A stretch of DNA of 64,000 nucleotides from the IMG/VR virus record IMGVR_UViG_3300043446_000435, positions 1-64,000 of that record; one strand, written 5' to 3'. A program made the position numbers and the translations under genes. The first letter of the stretch is position 1, and the number at the start of each line of letters is the position of its first letter. The notes under the pieces are model-generated. The model was given only the letters and a program-made list of their open reading frames with translations. It ran no database searches and had not been told where the DNA came from. The DNA comes from a virus. Shown here one piece after another: positions 8,505 to 16,479 of this stretch.

Positions 8505-9021
8505 TGATAGAGGGACCTTGACATTTCTTGTCAATGAGTATAATATAAAGTCATTCCTTGATATCGGATGCGGTCCAGGCGGAATGGTCCAACTGGCTAA
8601 GTGGCGTGGGCTTGATGCGATGGGAATCGACGGCGACTGGGAAGTTCGTAAGGAACAAGATGCGAAAGTTCTTATTCACGACTACACAACTGGTCCTGCG
8701 CCGCTTGAACAGGCTTCACTTCGCACAGAGTTTGATCTTGGTTGGTCTGTAGAGTTTCTTGAACACGTCGAAGAAAAGTATCTAGAAAACTATATGCAGG
8801 ACTTCGCTCGTTGTAAGTATGTTGTTTGCACTGCTGCTGGTCCTGGTGCTCCAGGTCATCATCATGTGAACTGTCAGCCAGAATCATATTGGCACGAAGT
8901 GTTTAATAAGTATGGTTTCGATTATGATGATGAAGTGACACAACGTATCCGCACACAAGAATCAACTATGCAAAAGCCGTTCATGCAACGCACAGGTATG
9001 TTCTTTAAGAGGAGACACTAA
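8428..9021 (+). CDS. SAM-dependent methyltransferase-like protein
   Basis: 197 aa from GTG 8428 (ATG 8413 is an alternative; GGAAG lies 8 bp before the GTG). Motif I is FLDIGCGPGG (about residues 43-52) and the acidic end of strand 2 is GIDGD. A post-I acidic stretch and a VCTAAGPG loop follow. The substrate is unknown; there is no NPPY-type motif, so it is not a typical adenine methylase. A segment TTGACA/TATAAT with only a 15-bp spacer lies inside it at 8518. Confidence 0.7.
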   Translation: MDQNTSEVNQDSLPSHLGGHLNKTHNDRGTLTFLVNEYNIKSFLDIGCGPGGMVQLAKWRGLDAMGIDGDWEVRKEQDAKVLIHDYTTGPAPLEQASLRTEFDLGWSVEFLEHVEEKYLENYMQDFARCKYVVCTAAGPGAPGHHHVNCQPESYWHEVFNKYGFDYDDEVTQRIRTQESTMQKPFMQRTGMFFKRRH

Positions 9022-9731
9022 TGCAAACAGAACTAGATCGTTATTTCTCAACAGCAGAAGCTCAGGCATACGACGAAGGTCTGCGTAGTTTCATGTTGCA
9101 GGTCTATAACTATATGACGGTCGCACTCGCACTCAGCGGCGCAACTGCTCTTGGTGTTTATATGGTTCCTGCCATCAGCGCAGCTATCTGGGGAACAGGG
9201 CTCAAGTGGGTTGTTGTGTTCCTGCCGCTAGTTCTTTCACTTGGATTTGCTTTCCTATTTGACAAGATGAGTTTGCAGCAGACTAAGATTGCGCTGCTTG
9301 TGTTTGCTGTCGCGATGGGCTTGTCGCTCTCGTCAATCTTCCTGATCTACAAGATGGGTAGTATCGCGCAGGTATTCTTTATTTCTGCGGCTACGTTTGG
9401 TGGCGCATCGCTCTATGGCTACACTACCAAAAAGGACTTGACAACCTTCGGTTCATTCCTTATGATGGGTGCTATTGGGCTTGTAATCGCTGGACTTGTG
9501 AACCTGTTTCTACAGAGTTCTATTCTTGCCTTTGCGATTAGCTGTATAGCAGTTCTTGTCTTTACTGGTCTGACAGCTTACGACACGCAGAATCTAAAAA
9601 CTACATACGACTACACTTCTGGTGAAGAACGCGAAAAGGCTGGTGTCTATGGTGCGCTTCAGCTTTATCTCGACTTCATCAATATCTTTGTGAGCTTGCT
9701 CCAACTTCTCGGAGACAAAAAGAATGATTGA
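9021..9731 (+). CDS. Bax inhibitor-1 family membrane protein
   Basis: 236 aa with about seven membrane segments. The family signatures are a C-terminal GLTAYDTQNLK near residue 180 and GALQLYLDFINIFVSLLQLLG near 215. Bacterial members (YccA, YbhL type) are inner-membrane proteins; YccA is known to interact with and restrain the FtsH protease. A phage copy could protect phage proteins from FtsH or alter membrane ion balance, which is inference. It overlaps the next gene by 8 bp. Confidence 0.85.
   Translation: MQTELDRYFSTAEAQAYDEGLRSFMLQVYNYMTVALALSGATALGVYMVPAISAAIWGTGLKWVVVFLPLVLSLGFAFLFDKMSLQQTKIALLVFAVAMGLSLSSIFLIYKMGSIAQVFFISAATFGGASLYGYTTKKDLTTFGSFLMMGAIGLVIAGLVNLFLQSSILAFAISCIAVLVFTGLTAYDTQNLKTTYDYTSGEEREKAGVYGALQLYLDFINIFVSLLQLLGDKKND
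9438..9466 (+). promoter_or_regulatory. Possible sigma70-like promoter inside the Bax inhibitor gene
   Basis: TTGACA at 9438-9443, 17-bp spacer, TATGAT at 9461-9466. Spacing is ideal, but it lies 260 bp before the next start and TTGACA also encodes the Leu-Thr of this gene, so chance is possible. Confidence 0.35.
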
Positions 9732-10458
9732 TCCTATTCGTATTTTCATCGGAACATCAGCAAACAATGAAGATGCCGATGCTGAAATGGTGCTTGAATA
9801 TACACTCCGTAAAAATGCAACTCTTCCGCTCGATATTCGATGGATGCGTCAGAACAGGGATGGAACTGGTTCAATCTGGGGTGGTTGGCAGACTCAACGC
9901 TGGTCGACGCCTTTTAGTGGATTCCGTTGGGCGATTCCAGAGGCGTGTGGATTCACTGGTCGCGCCATTTACATGGATGTGGACATGCTTAATCTGCGTG
10001 ATATTGCGGAACTGTATAGCATTGATCTTCAAGGTAAGCCTCTTGCTGCTCGCCGTGGTAAGCGTTTTGGAGGTCATGAGTTTTGTGTTATCGTTATGGA
10101 CTGCGAAAAGCTAGGCGATATGCTTATGCCAGTTTCGCGCATGAAAACTAATCCAGATGCCCATCATCGCTACATTGCTCAGTTCACAGGTAACGATAAT
10201 CTAGTGGCAGAAATGGATCCTCGTTGGAATTGTCATGACGGCGACGGAAGAAGTCTTGACGACATCTATCATTTACACTATACTGAAATGAGTACCCAAC
10301 CTTGGCAACCGGCTTGGTTCACTGGCGAGAAACGTGAACATCCACGTCAGGATCTAGTAAAGCTCTGGCAAGATACACGAGCTGAAGCAGTTCTTAATGG
10401 ATGGCATCCTAATCTTGTGAACGAAACATTCGGTGAATACTCTATCATTGGACGATAA
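9724..10458 (+). CDS. Glycosyltransferase-like protein (GT-A/GT8 type)
   Basis: 244 aa. IFIGTSANNEDADAEMV opens a Rossmann-like sugar-nucleotide domain, and AIYMDVDML (about residues 79-87) has the DxD metal site of GT-A enzymes. An HLHYT near residue 182 resembles a late His motif of this type. The acceptor is unknown. It stands first in a run of three sugar-related genes, which suggests modification of a surface glycan or DNA. Confidence 0.7.
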   Translation: MIDPIRIFIGTSANNEDADAEMVLEYTLRKNATLPLDIRWMRQNRDGTGSIWGGWQTQRWSTPFSGFRWAIPEACGFTGRAIYMDVDMLNLRDIAELYSIDLQGKPLAARRGKRFGGHEFCVIVMDCEKLGDMLMPVSRMKTNPDAHHRYIAQFTGNDNLVAEMDPRWNCHDGDGRSLDDIYHLHYTEMSTQPWQPAWFTGEKREHPRQDLVKLWQDTRAEAVLNGWHPNLVNETFGEYSIIGR

Positions 10459-11184
10459 ATGAAACTCTTTGCATCATGTGACTCTGGTTATCTTCGCGCG
10501 CACGCGCCCGCGCTCGTAGCTTCTGCTGCTTGTGCGGAAACCTCACTTCATCTTCATGTGATTGAACCACAAGATGATGACTTGGATTTCTTGGATCATC
10601 TCTCGTCGAGATACCACAAAATCGCTGGATGGCCACAGAGCGACTTCACGCATTCAACTGCTCCTATGTGGATGAGATATCCAGCAGTTCGTGATGATAC
10701 GATGCGAACGATATATGCTACAGATCGTTTCCTTTCTGTTATGACTCAGATGATTGCACGACCTGATCAGTATCTCATTATCGACACTGACTGTCTCATC
10801 ATGAAGCCTATCACAGAAAGCGACTTGCATGGTGACGTTGGTTTGTTCCTTCGTGAACCGTTGCCAGGAACTGTTGGATGGGAAGCACAAGGTACTCGTT
10901 GCGCAGCTGGTGCAGTTTACTATTCGTCTCGTGCGATGGACTTTGCTCAAGAAGTTGCAGCTCGTATTCGTAAAGGTCCGATCGCTTGGTTCCTAGATCA
11001 AGTTGCGATCAGTGAAACATACGAGAACATGAAAGATCGTTATAACTATCAATACTTCGATGCGAACTTTATGGATTGGGAGTTCAAGGAAGGAACGACG
11101 ATCTGGACTGGTAAGGGTCCGCGCAAGTATGACAATCCAACTTATCTTACAAAGAAAAACCACTTCGACAGGATGATTCGTTGA
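10459..11184 (+). CDS. Glycosyltransferase-like protein
   Basis: 241 aa, directly abutting the previous gene. MKLFASCDSGYL starts a Rossmann-type strand, and YLIIDTDCLI (about residues 104-113) has the DxD-like DTD motif of GT-A transferases. WFLDQVAIS near residue 175 fits the later LNDQ-type motif. It is distantly similar in layout to the previous protein, so the pair may act in one pathway. Confidence 0.65.
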   Translation: MKLFASCDSGYLRAHAPALVASAACAETSLHLHVIEPQDDDLDFLDHLSSRYHKIAGWPQSDFTHSTAPMWMRYPAVRDDTMRTIYATDRFLSVMTQMIARPDQYLIIDTDCLIMKPITESDLHGDVGLFLREPLPGTVGWEAQGTRCAAGAVYYSSRAMDFAQEVAARIRKGPIAWFLDQVAISETYENMKDRYNYQYFDANFMDWEFKEGTTIWTGKGPRKYDNPTYLTKKNHFDRMIR

Positions 11185-12137
11185 AAGTAGCTATTCTATT
11201 CCCACGCCTTGACGTTACATTCAAGGAAGGACCAGTTCCTGAAGCTCGCGGAGCAATCCCACCTATTCGTGTTCACTGGCAGCGTATGGGTGATCGTTTG
11301 CTTACTGCGCATAGAGTCAAGGGTGATACCGTTGACTTTATTGAAAAGCCACTCTGGCAGTTTACTCCAGAGTTCGTAGAGTCGCTTGATGCAGATATCG
11401 TTTACATTCCGCATAAGTCGACGGATACGTTCCCAGTCTTTAATAAGGAAGTCCGTTATTATATGCAATCAGTGTTCCCGTGGCAGTTCTACATCGACTC
11501 TAAGGGATTTGCTGGCGGCGCTTCGTTCTATCCGCTTACGATTGATCGCGAGCGTGAGATTCCTGCGGGAAGTTTCTACTCTCAGATGCAAGCTCGAGCA
11601 GCTCTTGGGGAAAGTAAGTTTGAACAGCCGCCTAGTCAGAAACTGAATCTACCTGATGAGTTTTTCTTCTTTCCGTGTCAGATACCACACGATGAAACGA
11701 TCAAATATCACTCAGATGTATCAGTTTTAGATGCTCTTGTTGCTACCTGTAGAGCCACCGAAAGACTAAATAAGATACTAATCGTAAAAGGCCATCCCGT
11801 GAATCCTGGTAGTATGGCCCCGCTGTATCAAGCAGCAACCCAGTTTAAGAATGTTATCTGGGTAAACGACATTTCCATCCACGACCTAATCCCCCATGCA
11901 AAAGCTGTAATCGTTGTTAATTCGGGAACGGGTATGGAAACAATGCTACATAAGACACCGATTGTTACATTCGGTAGATGTGAGTATGATTGTGTGAGTA
12001 ATAAAGCTACGACTGATAACATCGTCGATATCCTACAGGATCCTAAGTTCGACGAGAAAGCTGTACGAGCGTTTTTCGAGTCATGGTATGAAATTACCTA
12101 CGACACAAGAAGCAGTAAATCTTTCGAACGACTTTAG
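11181..12137 (+). CDS. Capsule polysaccharide biosynthesis-like glycosyltransferase
   Basis: 318 aa with a TTG start overlapping the stop of the previous gene (TTGA). The second half has CQIPHDETIKYHS, KGHPVN and NSGTGMETMLHKTPIVTFG, matching the Capsule_synth (KpsC/KpsS-type) domain, where a GTG(M/V)E loop binds the nucleotide sugar. KpsC/S are KDO transferases; this is of interest because KDO-8-P synthase is encoded at 58537. A direct link is inference. Confidence 0.7.
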   Translation: MKVAILFPRLDVTFKEGPVPEARGAIPPIRVHWQRMGDRLLTAHRVKGDTVDFIEKPLWQFTPEFVESLDADIVYIPHKSTDTFPVFNKEVRYYMQSVFPWQFYIDSKGFAGGASFYPLTIDREREIPAGSFYSQMQARAALGESKFEQPPSQKLNLPDEFFFFPCQIPHDETIKYHSDVSVLDALVATCRATERLNKILIVKGHPVNPGSMAPLYQAATQFKNVIWVNDISIHDLIPHAKAVIVVNSGTGMETMLHKTPIVTFGRCEYDCVSNKATTDNIVDILQDPKFDEKAVRAFFESWYEITYDTRSSKSFERL

Positions 12138-12146
12138 GAGAATGAA

Positions 12147-12512
12147 ATGGCATATTGGGGTTATCACTTAATTCTTGATTGCGCAGAACTTGATGGTCGC
12201 GCGATCACCGACTACGATACGATTTATCGTTTCACGAAGCAGCTAGTCGCAGACATCGACATGGTTGCTTACGGCGAACCCCAGATCGTAAACTTTGGAT
12301 CTGGTAACAAGGCTGGATATACTCTTGTTCAGCTGATTGAAACGTCAAACATCTGCGCTCACTTTGTGCCAGATGACGGTATGGGTGGCAACGCAATGTA
12401 TCTTGACGTTTTCTCTTGTAAGGAGTATGATGATCAGGTTGTTATCAATCTGGTTAAGCAATACTTTGGCGCTAAGTATGTGCGCCCGAACTATCTAACT
12501 CGACAAGCCTAA
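12147..12512 (+). CDS. speD: S-adenosylmethionine decarboxylase proenzyme
   Basis: 121 aa, the size of prokaryotic class 1B SpeD. It makes decarboxylated SAM, the aminopropyl donor for spermidine. LIETSNICAHF (about residues 66-76) contains the Ser expected to become the pyruvoyl cofactor after self-cleavage, and YLDVFSCKEYD supplies the conserved Cys. No spermidine synthase is seen in the window, so the host enzyme would have to use the product. A good AGGAGAATGAAATG ribosome site and start are visible. Confidence 0.85.
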   Translation: MAYWGYHLILDCAELDGRAITDYDTIYRFTKQLVADIDMVAYGEPQIVNFGSGNKAGYTLVQLIETSNICAHFVPDDGMGGNAMYLDVFSCKEYDDQVVINLVKQYFGAKYVRPNYLTRQA

Positions 12513-12524
12513 TAGGAGTGAATA

Positions 12525-13136
12525 GTGATTATGTCAGCTGATGATTTTGACGATTACGATAATTGGGAAGTTAAGCAACACGCTCGCGTGAGCAAGAAGA
12601 GGATCGGTTCAATTGTTCCTGCTGTTTCGTTTAAGATCCGCGTTCGCGACGACAGTATCGAGGGACCCAATCCTTATCGTTGGGATGATCTGACTTCTTA
12701 TCAGATCTTCGGCGGTAAGCGTGTGATTGTGTTCTCGCTTCCTGGCGCGTTTACGCCAACCTGTTCGACGATGCAGCTGCCTGGATTCGAAACGATGTAT
12801 GACGAGTTCAAGCAGAAGCACAGCATCGACGAAATCTATTGTTTGTCTGTGAATGATGCGTTCACGATGAATGCTTGGGCTAAAGCTCAGGGAATCAAGA
12901 ACGTAAAGGTTATTCCAGACGGCAATCTTGAGTTCACGCAGAAGATGCGTATGAGCGTAGACAAGAGTAATCTTGGCTTTGGTGATCGTAGCTGGCGTTA
13001 TGCTATGATTGTCAACGATGGAAAAGTTGAAGCTTGGTTCGAAGAGCCTGGATTCAGCAACAACTGCGAGACTGATCCTTATGGTGAAACGTCTCCAGAA
13101 AATATCATGAACTGGCTTGACAGTCAGGGTAGTTGA
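12525..13136 (+). CDS. Peroxiredoxin (Prx5-like)
   Basis: 203 aa. It reduces peroxides using the peroxidatic Cys in PGAFTPTCS (about residues 75-83), followed by QLPGFE, the standard Prx5-type active site. The N-terminal 25 residues are an acidic extension. The start is either GTG 12525 (6 nt after AGGAG) or ATG 12531. Phage peroxiredoxins are known and may protect against the host oxidative burst; that role is inferred. Its 3' end contains the promoter for the next unit. Confidence 0.85.
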   Translation: MIMSADDFDDYDNWEVKQHARVSKKRIGSIVPAVSFKIRVRDDSIEGPNPYRWDDLTSYQIFGGKRVIVFSLPGAFTPTCSTMQLPGFETMYDEFKQKHSIDEIYCLSVNDAFTMNAWAKAQGIKNVKVIPDGNLEFTQKMRMSVDKSNLGFGDRSWRYAMIVNDGKVEAWFEEPGFSNNCETDPYGETSPENIMNWLDSQGS

Positions 13137-13145
13137 TAGTATAAT
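13117..13145 (+). promoter_or_regulatory. Sigma70-like promoter for tRNA-Gly and porin
   Basis: TTGACA 13117-13122, 17-bp spacer, TATAAT 13140-13145, a perfect consensus. It overlaps the end of the peroxiredoxin gene, and the predicted start is just before tRNA-Gly. Confidence 0.8.
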
Positions 13146-13159
13146 GAAAAATAGGAATT

Positions 13160-13234
13160 GCGGGTATAACTCAGGGGTAGAGTGTCAGCCTTCCAAGCTG
13201 TTCGTCGCAGGTTCGAATCCTGTTGCCCGCTCCA
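13160..13234 (+). tRNA. tRNA-Gly(TCC)
   Basis: Acceptor GCGGGTA pairs with TGCCCGC (last G.T wobble). The anticodon loop is CTTCCAA with anticodon TCC, and the T-loop is TTCGAAT. CCA is encoded. It lies between its own promoter and the porin gene. Confidence 0.9.
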
Positions 13235-13347
13235 AACTTCACGAATGGTGGGAAATCATCGTGGCCATAGCCATCTGTAATTGGATGGCATTGACTGCAG
13301 GCATCGTCCTGTTACTGTATAATGTGCTAACCAACTAAGGAGTAAAA

Positions 13348-14718
13348 ATGAAAAATACACTTACAGCTCTGGCGCTTCTTGCCTCGACCAGCCTCGCTGG
13401 TGCGGTAGATCTGCCATCTGGAAAGGCTCAACCACAAGCACCAGCAAATTATGTTAAGGTGTGTGATGCTTATGGTTCTGGCTTTTTCTATATTCCTGGA
13501 ACTGATTCATGCTTGCGTGTTGGCGGTATGGTTCGACAGGATTTTGCTTATGTCCCTGCGGGTGACACATATAAGGTAACAGCTGGTGCTCGTGCTATCA
13601 ACACATACGGCGCTGGTCAGAATACAACGGGATGGGAAACTCGTGGTCGTATTGATCTCGATGCTCGCACTCCAACCGACTTCGGCACTGTAAGAACTGC
13701 TGCTGGTATTCGTTTCTCGCGTTCATCAGGCACTCTTGCTGACGTAGCAAATCCATCAGGTGCTTCGCAGTCTGCAACGACTACGACTCCTATCATGGAA
13801 TATGCTTACATCCAGTTCGCTGGTATCACTGCTGGTGCTGCACGAGACAACTTCTCGTTCATGCCTTCAGCTGTTTACTCAGCACAGCACTGGGCTTCGT
13901 TCATCATCAATCCTAAGCAGCTTTCTTATACTGCCATTCTTGGTGGCGGTCTGAGTGCAACAGTTGCTGTTCAGGATGCTACTGATACAGCGATTGCTCC
14001 AGTCGATGGCGTAAATGCTACGACGACTTACTATGCTCCACAGAACGAAAAGAATCTTACTCTCGTAGGTAATCTCCGTTGGGATCAGCCTTGGGGTCAG
14101 GTTCAGGTTATGGGTGCTGGTCGTCAGGCACAAGTTCTTGACACAACTGGTCTAACATACAATCAGACAAAGAGCGTATGGGCAGCTGGCGGTGGTCTCA
14201 AGATCAACACTCCATTCACTGGTAATCAGCAGAACGCTCTGTGGCTTACAGCAGCTTATGCCGACGGTATGACTGAATACACTACAGCATACGGTTCGAA
14301 CAAGATTGCTAACTGGAAGCGTGATCTCAATGGTTGGCAGATGAATCAGCCTTCGATCATTGCTTACAGCACTGGTATCGAGTCTGTTAAGTCTTGGAAC
14401 GCTGCTGCTCTGTATCAGCATTGGCTGACTGACAAGTATCGTATCAATGCGTTTGGTTCATACGGTCAGATTCAGGCTCCAGAATCAGCTAAGGCTTTGG
14501 TGTTCGACGCTAAGAAGGGCTTCGGTGACGCTACTGTTTGGTCAGTCGGTTCAAACTTCGCTTGGCTTCCTACAAAGGACTTCGAGCTTGGCATTGAAGG
14601 TATCTACTCAAACATGAAGCAAGACATCCGTTATACACTCGCTTCTTCAACGAATAAGGTTGAAAGAGAAAGCGATAATAACTGGACGATGCGTCTTCGT
14701 GCTGAACGTCGCTTCTAA
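13348..14718 (+). CDS. Outer-membrane porin of the Rhizobiales type (porin family 2)
   Basis: 456 aa. A signal peptide MKNTLTALALLASTSLAGA is followed by VDLPSGKAQPQ and then VCDAYGSGFFYIPGTDSCLRVGG, the N-terminal signature of Brucella Omp2 and rhizobial RopA-type porins, including the Cys pair. Alternating beta-strand sequence runs to a terminal Phe (LRAERRF), the export signal of outer-membrane beta-barrels. It has a strong ribosome site (AAGGAG) and a nearby promoter. A phage copy would insert a new pore in the host outer membrane; why is unknown. Confidence 0.88.
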   Translation: MKNTLTALALLASTSLAGAVDLPSGKAQPQAPANYVKVCDAYGSGFFYIPGTDSCLRVGGMVRQDFAYVPAGDTYKVTAGARAINTYGAGQNTTGWETRGRIDLDARTPTDFGTVRTAAGIRFSRSSGTLADVANPSGASQSATTTTPIMEYAYIQFAGITAGAARDNFSFMPSAVYSAQHWASFIINPKQLSYTAILGGGLSATVAVQDATDTAIAPVDGVNATTTYYAPQNEKNLTLVGNLRWDQPWGQVQVMGAGRQAQVLDTTGLTYNQTKSVWAAGGGLKINTPFTGNQQNALWLTAAYADGMTEYTTAYGSNKIANWKRDLNGWQMNQPSIIAYSTGIESVKSWNAAALYQHWLTDKYRINAFGSYGQIQAPESAKALVFDAKKGFGDATVWSVGSNFAWLPTKDFELGIEGIYSNMKQDIRYTLASSTNKVERESDNNWTMRLRAERRF

Positions 14719-14840
14719 TGGTTAGAGCTGCATACGTTATTGCAGCTCTTTCATTCTTAATGGCTGGATTGTTGCTTTGGATAGCATACGGTCCAGCCAT
14801 TTTCTTTGCAATGCAAACCCTATATACTATGTGCTTCTAA
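14718..14840 (+). CDS. Tiny membrane protein behind the porin
   Basis: 40 aa, starting in a TAATG overlap with the porin stop. Nearly the whole length is hydrophobic (about residues 4-34, with WIAYGPAIFF), so it is probably a single- or double-pass membrane peptide. The hairpin at 14724-14749 lies inside its first codons. Translational coupling to the porin is likely if it is real. Confidence 0.45.
   Translation: MVRAAYVIAALSFLMAGLLLWIAYGPAIFFAMQTLYTMCF
14724..14757 (+). terminator. Possible terminator or attenuating hairpin after porin
   Basis: AGAGCTGCA (14724-14732) pairs with TGCAGCTCT (14741-14749) around an 8-nt loop, followed by a T-rich TTCATTCTT. The tail is weaker than in a strong intrinsic terminator, and it overlaps the small reading frame at 14718, so it could also be an attenuator. 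Confidence 0.4.
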
Positions 14841-14841
14841 T

Positions 14842-14918
14842 GCCCGTGTAACCCAATCGGCAGAGGTACGAGACTTAAAATCTTGACAGTGTGGGTTCAA
14901 GTCCCACCACGGGTACCA
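14842..14918 (+). tRNA. tRNA-Leu(TAA) with short variable loop
   Basis: Acceptor GCCCGTG pairs with CACGGGT (G1-T72 wobble), discriminator A, CCA encoded. The anticodon stem CGAGA/TCTTG closes loop CTTAAAA with anticodon TAA. The variable region is only ACAGT (5 nt), where bacterial leucine tRNAs have a long arm. The T-loop is TTCAAGT. Confidence 0.8.
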
Positions 14919-14926
14919 ATTTAACA

Positions 14927-16039
14927 ATGATTACATTCAATCCTAACAAGTTTGGTTATTACGAAGTAGACGGCCGCCCAACATACAGTAAGCTAGAAGC
15001 TGCTGAATGGGCTAAGTTCAACAAGTCAACTATTCGTTGGGACTTCAATGATGATGTGTTCACCAAGATAGACTGGACTGTTGAACCTCCGAATAGCTTA
15101 TGGGATCTCTATAAAGCAAGAGCGAGGCAAATCCGTGAAGCATACGATTATGTTGTATTATGGTATTCTGGCGGTAGCGATAGTCATAATATGCTCCTCG
15201 CCTGGATTGACGCTGGTCTCAAGATTGATGAGATAGCTACCACGTGGAACTACGAAACGACTGGCGATGCGCTCAATCACTACAACGCAGAAATTACCAA
15301 TGTCGTCATTCCAGACGTTAAGAAACTACAAGAATCTGGATTAGAGTTCAACTTCCGTATCATTGATATGGCTGAGCCATCGCTCAAGCTATTCGACGTG
15401 TGGGGTACGAACTTTGAATATAACATCAACTGTCACTTCAGCCCAAACAATCCAGCTCGTTCTATGCTCCGCGAAACGATTCCTGAGTATAAGAACATGA
15501 TTGCTGCTGGTAAGAAAGTCTGTTTCGTTTGGGGTAAAGAAAAGCCATATCTTGGTTTCGATCAGATAACAAGAAAACACTATTTCCACTTCTTTGATAA
15601 CGGCGATAACTGCGTTAGCCCATACGTTCAGCAAAAGTATTATGAAGGATGGTATGATGAGTTCTTTTACTGGACTCCCGACTTTCCATTGATTCCAGTC
15701 AAGCAAGCACACGTTATCAAGAACTTCTTAGAACACGCGACTAACGATTCTTTGTTCTGTGATCTAAGTCATAACGGCTACTCAGTCAAGACGGGTAAAT
15801 ATCTGAAGGATCGTATCATTAAGATGATCCTGTATCCCAAGTGGAACAACGATATCTTCAGTAATGGTAAGACGAGCTCGTTCACATACTCTATGCGCGA
15901 CGACTGGTTTTTCCTAGGCAATATAGATCAGAAGAAACGATTCATTGAGATAACGAATTCCTATTTCAATAGAATCGATCCAACCAACAAAGAACGCATC
16001 AGCGTCTCACCTATGTTCAGCAGGAAGTATATGATATGA
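14927..16039 (+). CDS. PP-loop (N-type) ATPase family protein
   Basis: 370 aa from ATG 14927. VVLWYSGGSDSHNML (about residues 76-90) contains SGGSDS, the pyrophosphate-binding PP-loop of enzymes that adenylate a substrate (PAPS reductase, QueC, TilS and asparagine-synthase folds). The substrate cannot be told from sequence. Several Cys and aromatic residues follow. It is the first of four overlapping genes with a DUF2061 protein and two radical SAM proteins, so a joint chemical modification pathway is plausible. Confidence 0.75.
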   Translation: MITFNPNKFGYYEVDGRPTYSKLEAAEWAKFNKSTIRWDFNDDVFTKIDWTVEPPNSLWDLYKARARQIREAYDYVVLWYSGGSDSHNMLLAWIDAGLKIDEIATTWNYETTGDALNHYNAEITNVVIPDVKKLQESGLEFNFRIIDMAEPSLKLFDVWGTNFEYNINCHFSPNNPARSMLRETIPEYKNMIAAGKKVCFVWGKEKPYLGFDQITRKHYFHFFDNGDNCVSPYVQQKYYEGWYDEFFYWTPDFPLIPVKQAHVIKNFLEHATNDSLFCDLSHNGYSVKTGKYLKDRIIKMILYPKWNNDIFSNGKTSSFTYSMRDDWFFLGNIDQKKRFIEITNSYFNRIDPTNKERISVSPMFSRKYMI

Positions 16040-16479
16040 GTTTCACAGAATCACACACACGTTCCGTAGCAAAAACGCTGACTGTTCGCGTCTGTTTCAC
16101 GCTCAGTCATATTCTAAACGGATGGATTGTGACTGGCTCGTGGATGACTGGTGTTACTATTGCCAGCTTCGCAGTCTTAATCAATATGCTCCTGTTCTGG
16201 GGACACGAGCGCGTCTGGAACTGGGTGCAGTGGAATCGTAAGCCAAAAGATAATATGTTCTTTGTCGATGGGCATCCACGCACAATCAGTAAGTCTGTTA
16301 CTTGGCGAGCAATCATCACACTCAATAACTTCCTGATCCCATTCATTACGACAGGATCATGGCAAGTCGCGCTTGCGTTTCTAACTGTAGCAACGTTCCT
16401 AAACATTGTGGTCTACTACACGCATGAGCGTGTGTGGAACATGATCAAGTGGGGTAAGAATGCTACCGACGAGCAGTAA
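16036..16479 (+). CDS. Membrane protein with two DUF2061 repeats
   Basis: 147 aa. Two similar halves each start with a conserved polar entry (ESHTRSVAKTLTVR and GHPRTISKSVTWR), continue through two hydrophobic segments and end in HERVWN (about residues 55 and 128). That is a tandem duplication of the DUF2061 unit, giving about four membrane passes. Function of the family is unknown. It overlaps both neighbours. Confidence 0.75.
   Translation: MSFTESHTRSVAKTLTVRVCFTLSHILNGWIVTGSWMTGVTIASFAVLINMLLFWGHERVWNWVQWNRKPKDNMFFVDGHPRTISKSVTWRAIITLNNFLIPFITTGSWQVALAFLTVATFLNIVVYYTHERVWNMIKWGKNATDEQ

Noticed and set aside
8518-8544. Promoter inside the methyltransferase gene
   Set aside because: TTGACA-TATAAT has only a 15-bp spacer and is followed by no new gene start for nearly 500 bp.
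13117-13338. Reading frame spanning tRNA-Gly, and a GTG start at 13261 for 25 residues
   Set aside because: The frame runs through the tRNA. The short hydrophobic tail has no clear ribosome site, and the TTGACT/TATAAT before the porin has a 21-bp spacer, so neither gene nor extra promoter is supported.
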